64,000 nt of DNA, from the NCBI GenBank assembly GCA_951813615.1, contig OX638377.1:6173739-6237738 (forward strand), given 5' to 3'. The notes below the pieces were generated by a model. It worked only from the letters and a program-made list of their open reading frames with translations. It did not search any database and had not been told where the DNA came from. This stretch comes from an uncultured Latescibacterota bacterium (lineage in GTDB: Bacteria > Latescibacterota > UBA2968 > UBA8231). Every line of letters begins with the position of its first letter. Position 1 is the first letter of the stretch. Both the position numbers and the translations under genes were made by a program. This document shows, piece after piece, positions 32,331-41,507 of the stretch.

Positions 32331-33602
32331 CTATAGCCCCAGATGCTCGTTGATCTCGGCTTGGTAGGCGTTGATCTGGTCGTCGCAGACCGCATCGACC
32401 GAAAGTGCGCGGCCGGCAACTTGCGACTCCATCAGGCTGTAGGACAGGCCCACGGAGCGCGCACCTTGCTGGGCATCGACTTCGGGCTGTTGCCCCTGTT
32501 GGATACAGGTGCCAAGCTCGTGGTATTCGACGGCGATTAGCTTGCGGTCGGTTTCGGGAAAGGGACAGTGGTACTCGAAAAGCCGGTCGCCGCCAAAGAG
32601 CGCGGCCGTGACTTCGTCGAGGCAGTGATCGGGCACGAGGTCGAGCAGCGCTTGGTCGTCGATGGGGTCTGCGCCGCCGAGGTGGAGTGTGAGGCGGTCG
32701 CCCGAGCGGTCGCCGGGCAGGTCCAGCGAGCCGAGGCTGCCGTGGATGGAGCGCTGCCGCTGGTTTTGGCCGTGGGCCGCGTGGTCTTCGATGTACTGGG
32801 CGACCGCACCGCTTTTGAAGAGGATGGTAGCGTAGGCCGCGTCGTCCGCGGTGGCCTCAAACTCCGCGGGCATGTCTTTTTGCCAGCGTTCATAGACGCC
32901 CCCCGGCGAGCCGCTGCTGGCGTCTGCGCGGCCGGCTACGGGGTTTTTGCGGATCGGCTCGTGCAGGCGCGTTTGCGCGTAGGCCGTGTCGGCCTCGCCG
33001 AGGAAGTACTCCATGATGTCGGCAAAGTGAACGCCCACGTCGAGGAGGACACCACTGGCGTTTTTCTGGTGCCGCCACACTGAAATGAGCATGCCGTCGC
33101 CGCCGCCTATGGCAATTTGCTGCATCAGGCGCGGACGCCCAATGATGCCGGCGTCGAGCAGGGCTTTGGCGAGGCGGTTTACTGGGTCGCGGCGATAGTT
33201 TTCGGCCACGGAGAGGACGCAGCCGGTCTCTTGGGCCTTGGTGATCATCTGCTTGCAGGCGCGGGCCGTAAGCCCCATGGGTTTTTCGCACATGGCGTGC
33301 CAGCCGCGTTCCATGGCCTCGATGGCCACGGTGTGGTGATGGGCCGGTAGGGTGGTGATATCGATGGCTTGGACCGGGGCGACGGAAGCTAGTTCGGCGA
33401 GGTCTTTGACGGGTTGGGGTCGCGTGCCCAGCCGCTCCTCGGCTTGGTCGGCGAGCGAGTTGGCGTTGTCGAGGTTGGGATCGCAGGCACCCACCAGTTC
33501 AAAGGGCGACAGACCAGCGCTTTGCAGTTCGGCGAGGCCGTAGAGGTGACGGTGGCCCATGCCGCCGCAACCGACGATGGCGAGGGGCAGTTTTTCGGAC
33601 AT
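32331..33602 (-). CDS. Gfo/Idh/MocA-family oxidoreductase
   Basis: 423 aa from ATG 33602, whose GAAAGG ribosome-binding site is correctly spaced; ATG 33608 is too close to it. The Rossmann motif is IVGCGGMGHRH and the catalytic-loop lysine is in CEKPMG. The C-terminal alpha/beta domain shows DVGVHFADIMEY. NAD(P)-dependent sugar or polyol oxidation is likely; substrate unknown. Divergent Uma2 gene upstream. Confidence 0.93.
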   Translation of the reverse strand: MSEKLPLAIVGCGGMGHRHLYGLAELQSAGLSPFELVGACDPNLDNANSLADQAEERLGTRPQPVKDLAELASVAPVQAIDITTLPAHHHTVAIEAMERGWHAMCEKPMGLTARACKQMITKAQETGCVLSVAENYRRDPVNRLAKALLDAGIIGRPRLMQQIAIGGGDGMLISVWRHQKNASGVLLDVGVHFADIMEYFLGEADTAYAQTRLHEPIRKNPVAGRADASSGSPGGVYERWQKDMPAEFEATADDAAYATILFKSGAVAQYIEDHAAHGQNQRQRSIHGSLGSLDLPGDRSGDRLTLHLGGADPIDDQALLDLVPDHCLDEVTAALFGGDRLFEYHCPFPETDRKLIAVEYHELGTCIQQGQQPEVDAQQGARSVGLSYSLMESQVAGRALSVDAVCDDQINAYQAEINEHLGL

Positions 33603-33665
33603 ACTCATCCTTTCTATATGGAATGTTTCAATATAAGGTGCTAGGGCGATGCTCTCCACTTGAGG

Positions 33666-33694
33666 TTGTCGCGGTAAAAGGTGGCAGGTATATT
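33666..33694 (+). promoter_or_regulatory. Candidate sigma-70 promoter for the Uma2 gene
   Basis: TTGTCG (33666-33671), 17-base spacer, TATATT (33689-33694), 48 bases before the ATG at 33743. Confidence 0.4.
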
Positions 33695-33742
33695 CCGTAT
33701 AGTATTTCGCATCTGAAGCCGAAGGGGCGAGGAAGATAGCCC

Positions 33743-34294
33743 ATGACAATTGTCGAACATATTGCCACGGCGGTGGACTTGGAACGGCTGCCGGACGACG
33801 GGTTTCGCTACGAACTGGTGCGCGGGGAGGTGCGCAAGATGACGCCTGCGGGAAATGAACACGGAAAGATTGCGATGAGCGTTGCTTGGCGCTTGGCTCA
33901 ACACGTGGAGGCCCATGGTTTGGGAGCAGTCTATGCGGCGGAAACGGGGTTCCGGCTGGCGTCGGACCCGGACACGGTGCGGGCACCGGATGCGGCTTTC
34001 GTGTGCCAAGCGCGGCTGGATGCGGTCGGCGCAGTGGCGGGCTATTGGCCGGGAGCGCCCGATTTGGTGGTGGAGGTGGTCTCGCCGGGGGACCGCTATG
34101 GGGAGGTCGCGGAAAAGGTAGCCGATTGGCTGGCAGCAGGGACGCAGATGGTGGTCGTCGTCGAGCCGCAGCAGCGGACGGTGGCGGTGCATCGCGCTGA
34201 CGGTGCTGTGGATGTATTGCGAGAAGGCGATGTGTTGGAGGGTGGGGAGGTGGTGCCGGGATGGGAGATCGCGGTCGCGGCATTATTCGCCTAG
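33743..34294 (+). CDS. Uma2-family (DUF820) PD-(D/E)XK nuclease
   Basis: 183 aa with the Uma2 pattern: YELVRGEVRKMTPAGNEHG, then PDAAFV, PDLVVEVVSPGD and the VVEP motif, with the nuclease Asp in PDLVVEV and a lysine in AEKVADWL. Members are restriction-like nucleases of uncertain role and often occur in large families. It has its own terminator at 34317-34345. Confidence 0.9.
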   Translation: MTIVEHIATAVDLERLPDDGFRYELVRGEVRKMTPAGNEHGKIAMSVAWRLAQHVEAHGLGAVYAAETGFRLASDPDTVRAPDAAFVCQARLDAVGAVAGYWPGAPDLVVEVVSPGDRYGEVAEKVADWLAAGTQMVVVVEPQQRTVAVHRADGAVDVLREGDVLEGGEVVPGWEIAVAALFA

Positions 34295-34316
34295 TGCTGT
34301 AAGTAAGAATGCGTAG

Positions 34317-34345
34317 CGGCCTGCTGGAAATCAGCAGGCCGTTTT
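34317..34345 (+). terminator. Rho-independent terminator after the Uma2 gene
   Basis: Perfect 10-bp GC-rich stem CGGCCTGCTG / CAGCAGGCCG, loop GAAAT, then TTTT. It ends 29 bases before the next start codon. Confidence 0.88.
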
Positions 34346-34374
34346 GTGCGTACCGGAAAACGAAAGGAGAGCTA

Positions 34375-35139
34375 GTGCGCCCCATCATCATCGGTGCCGG
34401 CCGCGGCAGCCGGCTCAACGTCCTGACCGACGGGCAGCCCAAATGCTATATACGCGTCGGCGGGCGACGGATCCTCGACTGGATACTCGAGACGCTGGCC
34501 GCGGCCGGGTTGGAAACGCCGGTCTTTGTCGGCGGCTATCGCATTGAGCAGATCCAGGCCGACTATCCGCATCTGATTTATTGCCATAACGCCAACTGGC
34601 AGCACAACAATATCTTGGCCTCGCTCTTTTGTGCCGAGGAGTATATGGCCGATGGTTTTGTCTGTTCCTATTCCGATATTCTCTACCGTCCTGCGGTCGT
34701 GCGTCGTGCGCTGGAGCACGAGGGCGATATCGCGCTCTGCGTTGACACGGATTGGCGGACGCGCTATGTAGATCGCAGCCAGCACCCCGAAGACGATGCT
34801 GAAAAGGTCGTGGCCGAGGGCGATCGGGTCGTGGCGATCAACCGCACTATGCCTGGGTCAGCGGCCAGCGGCGAGTATATTGGCGTGGCGCGGTTCGATG
34901 CGGCGGGCGCGCGGTCTTTGCGGGCGCATTATCAACGAGTGAAGGCAAAGTACGCCGGGCAAACTTGGAAGTACGACATGCCATTCGAAAAGGCTTATCT
35001 GATTCATCTCTTCGAGGAAATGCTGGATGCAGGATCGGCCTTGCACATGGTGACCACCAATGGCGAATATATGGAAATTGACACGGAAGAGGACGTCGCA
35101 CTGGCCAATGCGCATTGGTCAGACGAATACGGTGGCTAA
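34375..35139 (+). CDS. NTP-transferase-domain protein (LicC-like cytidylyltransferase)
   Basis: 254 aa from GTG 34375 after AAAGGAG. The nucleotide-binding pattern GAGRGSRLN and substrate lysine QPKCYIRVGG are at the N-terminus; NWQHNNILASL and VCSYSDI (metal Asp) follow, and the end reads EIDTEEDVALA. This layout matches choline-phosphate or sugar-1-phosphate cytidylyltransferases. The next gene starts one base after its stop, so the two are co-expressed, though a link between functions is not obvious. Confidence 0.87.
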   Translation: MRPIIIGAGRGSRLNVLTDGQPKCYIRVGGRRILDWILETLAAAGLETPVFVGGYRIEQIQADYPHLIYCHNANWQHNNILASLFCAEEYMADGFVCSYSDILYRPAVVRRALEHEGDIALCVDTDWRTRYVDRSQHPEDDAEKVVAEGDRVVAINRTMPGSAASGEYIGVARFDAAGARSLRAHYQRVKAKYAGQTWKYDMPFEKAYLIHLFEEMLDAGSALHMVTTNGEYMEIDTEEDVALANAHWSDEYGG

Positions 35140-35140
35140 T

Positions 35141-36217
35141 ATGTCAACGCGTCAATACTACGGGACGCTCTTTCCGGCGGCGGTGGTCGGCTCGCTGCCG
35201 CGACCGGATTTCGTGCGCGAAGCGGTGATGGGGGAGCGGCCAATGGACGCTGAGCGGCTGGGGCAGGTGATGGACGCGGCGGTGGCCTATGCGGTGGCGT
35301 TGCAGGAGGAGGCGGGGTTGGATGTGATCACCGATGGTGAATGGCGGCGCGCCTCGTATATCGGCGTGATCGCCGAATTGGCGCATGGCTTCAAGGTGGG
35401 CCGGAATGCGGACGGCAGGCCGTGGACCATCGTCACGGGCGAGTTAGCGCCGAAAGACGAAGGGTTTATCGCGCGGGAAGTAGAATTTCTCAAGCAGATT
35501 AGCTCGCGCAAAATCAAGGCCACCTTGCCGGCACCGGCGCTATTGGGCGAGCGGATGTGGGATGCGGAACAATCGCGCGGGGCCTATCCGACCCGCAGTG
35601 AATTCGTCGAGGCTTGTGTGCCGATTCTGCGCCGCGAGTTGGCGCTCTTGGGCGAGGCCGGTGCCGATATCGTGCAGATCGACGATCCGCATCTGTGCCT
35701 GCTCGTCGATGACGAGGTGCGAGCCAGCTATGACGACCCCGAGGCCGAGGCCGACTTTGCGGTGGCGATGACCAATGCGGTGGTGGAGGGAGCCACAGGG
35801 GTGCGCTTGGCCGTGCATTTGTGCCGCCGCGCGGGTGCCCGGGTCCGCGGCGAGGCATGTCACACCGGCGACTATGGCCCGATCATCCCCTATCTCAATC
35901 GCCTGAAGGTGCACCATCTGACTATGGAATTTACCAGTCCGGGCGCAGGGGATGCGGAGGTGTTTAAGGCGCTGCGCGAAGATTTGGAGATCGGCTTGGG
36001 TTGCGTGGGGGTGCATCCGGGCGAGGTTGACGAGCCGGAGACGATCGTCGGGCGGGTGGAACAGGCGTTGGAGTACTTGGCACCCGAGCGGGTGGTGCTC
36101 AACCCGGACTGCGGATTTGCTCCCGGCTCGGCGGCGAAAGTCGATATCGACGAGGTTTATAGCAAGCTCAAAAACGAGGTGGTGGCGGCGCGGTACCTGC
36201 GGGAAAAATATGGATAG
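35141..36217 (+). CDS. MetE-like (cobalamin-independent methionine synthase family) protein
   Basis: 358 aa, only the C-terminal catalytic half of MetE. ATG 35141 follows GGTGG. Zinc ligands appear as His226 and Cys228 (VHLCRR), a glutamate in MEFTS and a cysteine in NPDCGF; IDDPHL (Asp181 region) and GEWRR are the substrate-loop motifs. Members of this short group may methylate other thiols or belong to unrelated C-S metabolism. The methyl donor is not identifiable. Confidence 0.85.
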   Translation: MSTRQYYGTLFPAAVVGSLPRPDFVREAVMGERPMDAERLGQVMDAAVAYAVALQEEAGLDVITDGEWRRASYIGVIAELAHGFKVGRNADGRPWTIVTGELAPKDEGFIAREVEFLKQISSRKIKATLPAPALLGERMWDAEQSRGAYPTRSEFVEACVPILRRELALLGEAGADIVQIDDPHLCLLVDDEVRASYDDPEAEADFAVAMTNAVVEGATGVRLAVHLCRRAGARVRGEACHTGDYGPIIPYLNRLKVHHLTMEFTSPGAGDAEVFKALREDLEIGLGCVGVHPGEVDEPETIVGRVEQALEYLAPERVVLNPDCGFAPGSAAKVDIDEVYSKLKNEVVAARYLREKYG

Positions 36218-36226
36218 GGGTTGTCC

Positions 36227-38113
36227 TCAGCGGCGCAACGGTCCGCGATGGGGATCGGCGAGCGGCACGGGTGCTGAGAGTGCAATTAGATCAGAGATGT
36301 CGAATTCGGCCAGCAAGCCAAAGCAGTAGAGAGATGGGACGGCGTCATAGGACAGCGGCCAGTCGATGAGGCGACCGAGGGAGTCGATGAGGGCGTTGGT
36401 CGTCAGCGAGGCGAGGGCTTGGGGTTTGAGCGCGGCAGCGATTAGCGCAACGACTGGGCAGATGCGGCCGTGAGCCGTCAGGTGTAGTACACGGCTCTTT
36501 TGGCTTGCCGTCGCCAGCAGCGCGAGCACTTGGCCTACTTGGATGCCGAGCGGGCGCTGGCCAGCGGTGGCGATCAGCATTTGGTGGCGCGGGTCGGTGC
36601 GGAGTTCGCCGGTAGCGAGGATGTCGGCGACGAGTACTCGGCGGCCTTGCGCGAGAGCGGTGGATAGCGGAGCGGCGAGCGCGCTGCGGCCGCCGTCGGC
36701 GATGAGCAGTTCGATGCCTCGGGGGCGCGGCGGTGTGTATTCGGTCAGCGGCAGGGTCCAGGTATCGTCGAGGTGCAATAGGTAGTGTTGGATGGTGCCG
36801 TCTTGGCGCTTTTGCGCGGTGCCGGCTTCTTGCAGGGACCTATTCTTCCACTGCGGCAGCTTGAGTAATGAGGCGAGTGCTTGGCGTGCGGCGACCGGAG
36901 TGCGCGCTTTTCTGTTGCGCTCTCGGATCTTGCCAAGAGCTGCCTGCGCGATGGATAGTAGGGTGGCGTTGTCTGGGGGCAGACCGATGGCGAGGGCTTC
37001 TTCGGTTTGCAATTCGTCGCGATAGGGCAGGTCGTCGTCTGGCGTTTCCAATTCCCAGTGTTGGTTGAGAAATTTGTAGAGTTGGCGGCGATTGTCGCGC
37101 TCGTAGTTGTGGGTGCCGGGGTCGGTGTTGTCGTGGAGGGCGATGTTGTCGCGGGCATCTAGGAGCGCGAAGACGGGCCGGATGGGTTCGTAGATAGATT
37201 TGCGCGTCCGCCGCGTCTGGAAGCAGCAGTCGTCGTGGCGGTTGTACATGAGCAAGGTCGGCCGCGGCGCAAAGAGCGCGGAGAGCGCGTCGTAGTCGGC
37301 GACCGTGCAGAGGTCGGTCGGGCATTGCTCTTGGTCGCCAATGTCCTCAATGCAGCCCCGGCGCTGCCAGACGGCTGAATGACCAGCCACCGGCACGATG
37401 ACTTTGACTCGCTCGTCGAGGGCCGCCAGCAGAGCCGTTTGCCAGCCGCCGCCCGACAGACCGGTCATCCCTACGCGCTCGGGATCGGCCTTGGGGTGAG
37501 CGAGCAGCACGTCGAGGCCGCGCTTCATCAAGAGATAGAACACGCCGATGCCGGCGATGCCGCACAGGTCGAGGTGGGCGATGCGGTTGTGTTCGACGTC
37601 AGCGCGCAGTTCGCCCATCCCAAGAAATTCGGTGTTGAGCGCCAGCATCCCGCGCTTGGCGAGGTTGATGCAGCGGGCTTGTTTGTAGTCCATGGCCTTG
37701 CCGCCGGCGTGGTGGCCGTTGGGGTTGAGGACGGCGGCGGCCTTTTCGCCAAGCTGGTCAGGCTCGTAGAGCAGGGCCGGGACCCAGAGGCCGGGCTTCG
37801 ACGACTCGACTGAGCTCGCCGAAGTCCTGAGCTCAGCCGAAGGGTAGCCCTCGTAGCGCAGCTTGCGGATGGTGTAGCCGGCACCCGTCTCGATGCGGTC
37901 GCCCCAGTGGACTTGCGGCTGTTCCGCGAGGAGACCCTTGGGATGGCCGCGGAAGAACAGGTCGAGGACTTGGGCGCGTAGAGTTGGGATTTGTTTGCGC
38001 CAGGCCGCGGCCGAAGTGGGGGGCGTGAAGTGCGGCAGGTGCTCGCCGAGGAAGGCGAGGAGTTGGCGATGGGCTTTGGGGCCGATGAGCTTTCTGTGCA
38101 GTGTGCGTTGCAT
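36227..38113 (-). CDS. Alpha/beta-hydrolase, acetyl xylan esterase-like
   Basis: 628 aa, cytoplasmic by lack of signal. The catalytic serine is Ser220 in GLSGGG; the Asp is likely in YNRHDDCC and a histidine in GTHNYER. The first half resembles acetyl xylan esterase/dienelactone hydrolase-type proteins; the second half (430-628) is a weaker hydrolase-like domain without recognisable triad. Residues 92-108 are coded by a palindromic repeat insertion (37795-37845), an addition not expected in the family. Function on plant polysaccharide or a related ester is an inference. Confidence 0.75.
   Translation of the reverse strand: MQRTLHRKLIGPKAHRQLLAFLGEHLPHFTPPTSAAAWRKQIPTLRAQVLDLFFRGHPKGLLAEQPQVHWGDRIETGAGYTIRKLRYEGYPSAELRTSASSVESSKPGLWVPALLYEPDQLGEKAAAVLNPNGHHAGGKAMDYKQARCINLAKRGMLALNTEFLGMGELRADVEHNRIAHLDLCGIAGIGVFYLLMKRGLDVLLAHPKADPERVGMTGLSGGGWQTALLAALDERVKVIVPVAGHSAVWQRRGCIEDIGDQEQCPTDLCTVADYDALSALFAPRPTLLMYNRHDDCCFQTRRTRKSIYEPIRPVFALLDARDNIALHDNTDPGTHNYERDNRRQLYKFLNQHWELETPDDDLPYRDELQTEEALAIGLPPDNATLLSIAQAALGKIRERNRKARTPVAARQALASLLKLPQWKNRSLQEAGTAQKRQDGTIQHYLLHLDDTWTLPLTEYTPPRPRGIELLIADGGRSALAAPLSTALAQGRRVLVADILATGELRTDPRHQMLIATAGQRPLGIQVGQVLALLATASQKSRVLHLTAHGRICPVVALIAAALKPQALASLTTNALIDSLGRLIDWPLSYDAVPSLYCFGLLAEFDISDLIALSAPVPLADPHRGPLRR
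37795..37845. repeat. REP-like palindromic element inserted in frame
   Basis: About 51 bp with two half-related segments containing GAGCTC, a perfect 10-bp palindrome CTGAGCTCAG and outer CTTCG / CGAAG ends. It resembles dispersed 'TCGACTGAGCTCGCCGAAG' type elements found in many genomes. Translated in the hydrolase gene it adds SAELRTSASSVESSK without breaking the frame. Confidence 0.6.
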
Positions 38114-38185
38114 GGGCTATCCCCCGTGTTTTTGCGTCGGGCGATAGTATAGGGTACGGCTTGGCAGTGGGCCAAGCTGGATGGC

Positions 38186-38214
38186 TTGACACGTCAAGTG
38201 GGGTTTGCTATCAC
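38186..38214 (+). promoter_or_regulatory. Sigma-70-type promoter for the Nudix gene
   Basis: Exact TTGACA (38186-38191), 17-base spacer, TATCAC (38209-38214), 25 bases before the ATG at 38240. Confidence 0.6.
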
Positions 38215-38239
38215 TAGCGGCCATTACGAGAGGCGGGAT

Positions 38240-39013
38240 ATGGAACCTATTGAGGCAACGACCAATCCATTCGGCGGCATCATTCCCAAACCAGAGGCTC
38301 TCGATCCAGACCCGACGGTGTTTGCCGAGCGGCTGCGCGTTTCGCTGGCGGCTTGGCAGGACGAAGGCTACCGGGTCGTCTGGCTGGAGGTCCCGATTGC
38401 CAAGGCGGCGTTGGTCCCCGTGGCAGTGGAAGCTGGGTTTACGTTCCACCACAGCGGCGACGGCTATCTAATGATGACCTTGCAACTGGAAGAAGGCGCT
38501 TATGTGCCGGCTCACGCCTCGCACTATATCGGCGCGGGCGGGGTCGTGCTCAACGGGGCGCGAGAGTTGTTGGTGGTCAGCGAAAAGTACCATCGGCGCG
38601 CGCCCGGTCCGCCGCGCTACAAGCTGCCCGGCGGTGCGCTGCACGCCGGTGAGCATTTGGCCGAAGCTGTGGTGCGCGAAGTTGTTGAAGAGACCGGAGT
38701 TGAGACGGAGTTCGACGCGCTGGTCTGCTTCCGCCACTGGCACGGCTACCGCTTCGGCAAGTCGGATATTTACTTCGTCTGCCGTCTGCGCCCGCTGAGC
38801 ACCGAGATTAGCATCCAAGAGGACGAGATTGCCGAGTGTCTGTGGATGCCGGTGGCCGACTATCTGGCCGATGAAAACGTCAGCGCCTTCAACAAGCGGA
38901 TCGTTGAGGCGGCGCTCAACAGCACGGGGGTGCGGCTGACGGAGATGGATGGCTACGGCACGCCGGACCAGTATGAGTTTTTTATGCCGCCAGGGGTGGG
39001 GTTGGATTCTTAG
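38240..39013 (+). CDS. Nudix hydrolase, NUDT6-like
   Basis: 257 aa from ATG 38240 after GAGAGGCGGG. An N-terminal domain (residues 1-90, with WLEVPIAKAALVPVAVEAGF) precedes the Nudix fold; the box is G-x5-E-x7-REVVEETG near residues 133-155. This two-part layout matches antisense FGF-type (NUDT6) Nudix proteins. Likely acts on a nucleoside diphosphate derivative. The preceding TTG-started extension (38186) overlaps the promoter and is unlikely to be translated. Confidence 0.88.
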   Translation: MEPIEATTNPFGGIIPKPEALDPDPTVFAERLRVSLAAWQDEGYRVVWLEVPIAKAALVPVAVEAGFTFHHSGDGYLMMTLQLEEGAYVPAHASHYIGAGGVVLNGARELLVVSEKYHRRAPGPPRYKLPGGALHAGEHLAEAVVREVVEETGVETEFDALVCFRHWHGYRFGKSDIYFVCRLRPLSTEISIQEDEIAECLWMPVADYLADENVSAFNKRIVEAALNSTGVRLTEMDGYGTPDQYEFFMPPGVGLDS

Positions 39014-39084
39014 GGGGGGTTGGCTCGGGTGCAGCGTATACTGCGCTTATCGCAATAAAAAGAAAAGATAGCTAAAGCAATCTC

Positions 39085-40209
39085 ATGTCCTATTTACCTG
39101 ATTCAGATCGACTTGATATCGCAGCACTGAGTGGATTGTTTAGGAATACGACAAATTCGTATAAATATCTCTTTTTTCTTTCACTTTTGACTTTGATGAA
39201 GGAAAGAAGCTTCTCTATTGGTAAAGGTATTCTGTTGCGAGATATAGAGAGTGAGATGCTGGTTACCGCTTGGTATCCAAATGTATTTTTTAAACTGTCT
39301 TTTGGTACTCAGGACAAAATTTCTTTGGCTTTGAAACAGATACAAGATACTGACAACGATCGAAACGTTCTGTCGAAAAGTGGACGCCAGACGTTGCGCA
39401 ATCGCATCGTTGTTGATTCTTATGAGAAAGTGCAGACTTACAACTTCATGCGCTATGTTCCCAACCGAATTTTGCGGCCGTTTTTTGTCCGCGAAACCAA
39501 AGGTATGCCAGATTACTTGGTAGACCAAAAAATTCCCGAACTTGCTGCTAAACAGTTTCTGGAACGATGCCCATTGTTCTATTTTGACGAATCTAGGGAA
39601 CGCATCTTTCTGCATACAGATTGGATCGCTTATTTGGAGCGGCACCAAGCAATTATTGAGGGTTGGGCACTGTGGCACTGGGCCGATTATATGCAGCGAC
39701 GCAATCCTAATATCCCTGCTGTGACGCAGAAATTGTTTCCTCCCGATCAGAGAGAATCTCTTGATAAACAGCGGAGATTCTGGAATTCTGTAATTGATCA
39801 AGGGGAGATACTATGCATATACACAGACAGAAAGATCTGTGGCGATTATGAATTAGATCATTTCTTACCTTGGCGTTTTGTTGCTCACGATCAGTTGTGG
39901 AATCTAATTCCCGTTGATCCCGGTGCAAACAGTTCCAAGAGTGATCAACTTCCCGATAAAAAATACATTGATCGCTTAGCTGAAACTCAGCATACTGCTC
40001 TGTCCATAGTCCAGAATAGGTATAGCAATGAAAAGTGGAAAAAGGTAGTCGAGTCTTACATTACGGGTCTGCATATTGAGCAGCTAGGGGATTTGCTGGA
40101 TCGTGGGAAATTGAAATCCGCCTATCACGAAACGTTGAATCCTCTGATGTCAACTGCAAAATGGCAGGGGTTTCAGTCCGAGTGGACTTATCAGGGACTC
40201 TACCTCTAA
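39085..40209 (+). CDS. HNH endonuclease-domain protein
   Basis: 374 aa, AT-rich compared with neighbours, suggesting transfer. The N-terminal 230 residues are unrecognised, mostly helical. The HNH motif is at 244-290: Cys244 and Cys252 (CIYTDRKIC) flank a zinc-like site, Asp258-His259 are in YELDHFLPW, Asn273 in LWNLIPV and Asn282 in ANSSKSD. It should cut DNA. The next gene (AlbA_2/ATPase) starts 11 bases downstream, so the two form a module. No methylase is near. Confidence 0.8.
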   Translation: MSYLPDSDRLDIAALSGLFRNTTNSYKYLFFLSLLTLMKERSFSIGKGILLRDIESEMLVTAWYPNVFFKLSFGTQDKISLALKQIQDTDNDRNVLSKSGRQTLRNRIVVDSYEKVQTYNFMRYVPNRILRPFFVRETKGMPDYLVDQKIPELAAKQFLERCPLFYFDESRERIFLHTDWIAYLERHQAIIEGWALWHWADYMQRRNPNIPAVTQKLFPPDQRESLDKQRRFWNSVIDQGEILCIYTDRKICGDYELDHFLPWRFVAHDQLWNLIPVDPGANSSKSDQLPDKKYIDRLAETQHTALSIVQNRYSNEKWKKVVESYITGLHIEQLGDLLDRGKLKSAYHETLNPLMSTAKWQGFQSEWTYQGLYL

Positions 40210-40220
40210 CGGCATAAATC

Positions 40221-41480
40221 ATGTTTGATAACCCGAAAGATCTCCTCGACAAAATTCGGCTGGGTGAGAGTACGTTTCTCGAATTCAAGGAGGTGCGTTT
40301 TGCCGGTGGAAAGATCAGAGGTCCTAATCGGAATTCGCTCGCCGATGGGCTCGCCGCCTTTGCAAATAGCCGCGGAGGAGTGTTCGTCCTTGGGGTTGAG
40401 GATCAGACTCACGAAGTTGTCGGCATCCCCACGGACCGCCTTGATGCGGTGGTGGATTTCGTCCGGGAGGTGTGCATAGACTCCATTGACCCGCCTATTG
40501 AGAGCGTTGTCCTCGATCGATTGTGGTTGCCCACAAGCACTGGGGACAAGTTGGCCGTTATCAAGGTGGAGGTTCCGCGCAGTCTATTCGTGCATAGGAG
40601 TCCCGGCGGATTCCTACACCGCACGGCGAATGCAAAGCGGCCGATGTCGTCCGAATACCTCGCCCGACTGTTTCAGCAGCGTAGCCAGACGCGGCTCATT
40701 CGCTTCGACGAACAACCCGTATCAATGGCTGGGCTGGATGATTTAGCGCCAGATCTCTGGGAGCGATTTCGCACGCCGCGCTCAGACGATGACCGCGAAG
40801 TATTGCTCCGCAAGCTGGGCATTGCGAGTGCGGATGACGATGGTACGATCAGACCGACGGTTGCCGGTGTGCTGATGGCCTCGGCTGATCCTCGTCGTTG
40901 GCTCCCCAATGCCTACATCCAGGCCGTTGCCTACCGCGGCGACCAAATCCAATCAGACGCGCCCGGCGGGTACCAGCTCGACGCGGCCGACATCGCGGGT
41001 CCGCTCGACAGTCAGGTTGAGGAAGCCTGCCGGTTCGTTGCCAGAAACATGAAGACCGCGGCCTTCAAAGACCAAGGGCGGCGAGATGTGCCGCAATTCG
41101 ACCTGACGGCGGTGTTCGAGGCGGTCGTCAATGCAGTCTCGCATCGGGATTATTCGATATACGGCTCCAAGATCAGGCTGCGTCTGTTTGGGAATCGACT
41201 AGAGCTGTATTCGCCAGGGACACTCCCGAATACCATCACCATCGAGAGCTTGGCATTTCGCCAGTCAGCGCGGAATGAGGCGGTTTGCAGCTTGCTAGCC
41301 AAATGTGCGGTGTCCGACGCGCCTTGGCTGACGACAGAGCGCCGGACCCTGATGGACAAACGCGGCGAGGGAGTGCCCATTATCTTGAACAACAGCGAAA
41401 GACTGTCCGGCAAGGAACCGGAATACAGATTGCTCGACGATGCGGAACTGCTGCTGACAATTTACGCGGCCGGTGGGTGA
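40221..41480 (+). CDS. AlbA_2/Schlafen-type ATP-binding protein
   Basis: 419 aa. The N-terminal AlbA_2 domain shows ESTFLEFKEV, then the NSRGGVFVLGVED turn (49-61). A C-terminal GHKL-like HATPase_c_4 domain has the N-box FEAVVNAVSHRDY near residue 300 and FGNRLELYSPG. Proteins of this kind bind nucleic acid and ATP and are common in phage defence and transcription control. Stronger GC than the HNH gene that precedes it. Ribosome-binding site weak. Confidence 0.88.
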   Translation: MFDNPKDLLDKIRLGESTFLEFKEVRFAGGKIRGPNRNSLADGLAAFANSRGGVFVLGVEDQTHEVVGIPTDRLDAVVDFVREVCIDSIDPPIESVVLDRLWLPTSTGDKLAVIKVEVPRSLFVHRSPGGFLHRTANAKRPMSSEYLARLFQQRSQTRLIRFDEQPVSMAGLDDLAPDLWERFRTPRSDDDREVLLRKLGIASADDDGTIRPTVAGVLMASADPRRWLPNAYIQAVAYRGDQIQSDAPGGYQLDAADIAGPLDSQVEEACRFVARNMKTAAFKDQGRRDVPQFDLTAVFEAVVNAVSHRDYSIYGSKIRLRLFGNRLELYSPGTLPNTITIESLAFRQSARNEAVCSLLAKCAVSDAPWLTTERRTLMDKRGEGVPIILNNSERLSGKEPEYRLLDDAELLLTIYAAGG

Positions 41481-41507
41481 TAATCCTCTCGCCCTCGCCG
41501 TTACCCA

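Noticed and set aside
33609..34442. N-terminal extension of the MocA-type protein at 32331
   Set aside because: It is antisense to the Uma2 gene; the Rossmann start is at 33602.
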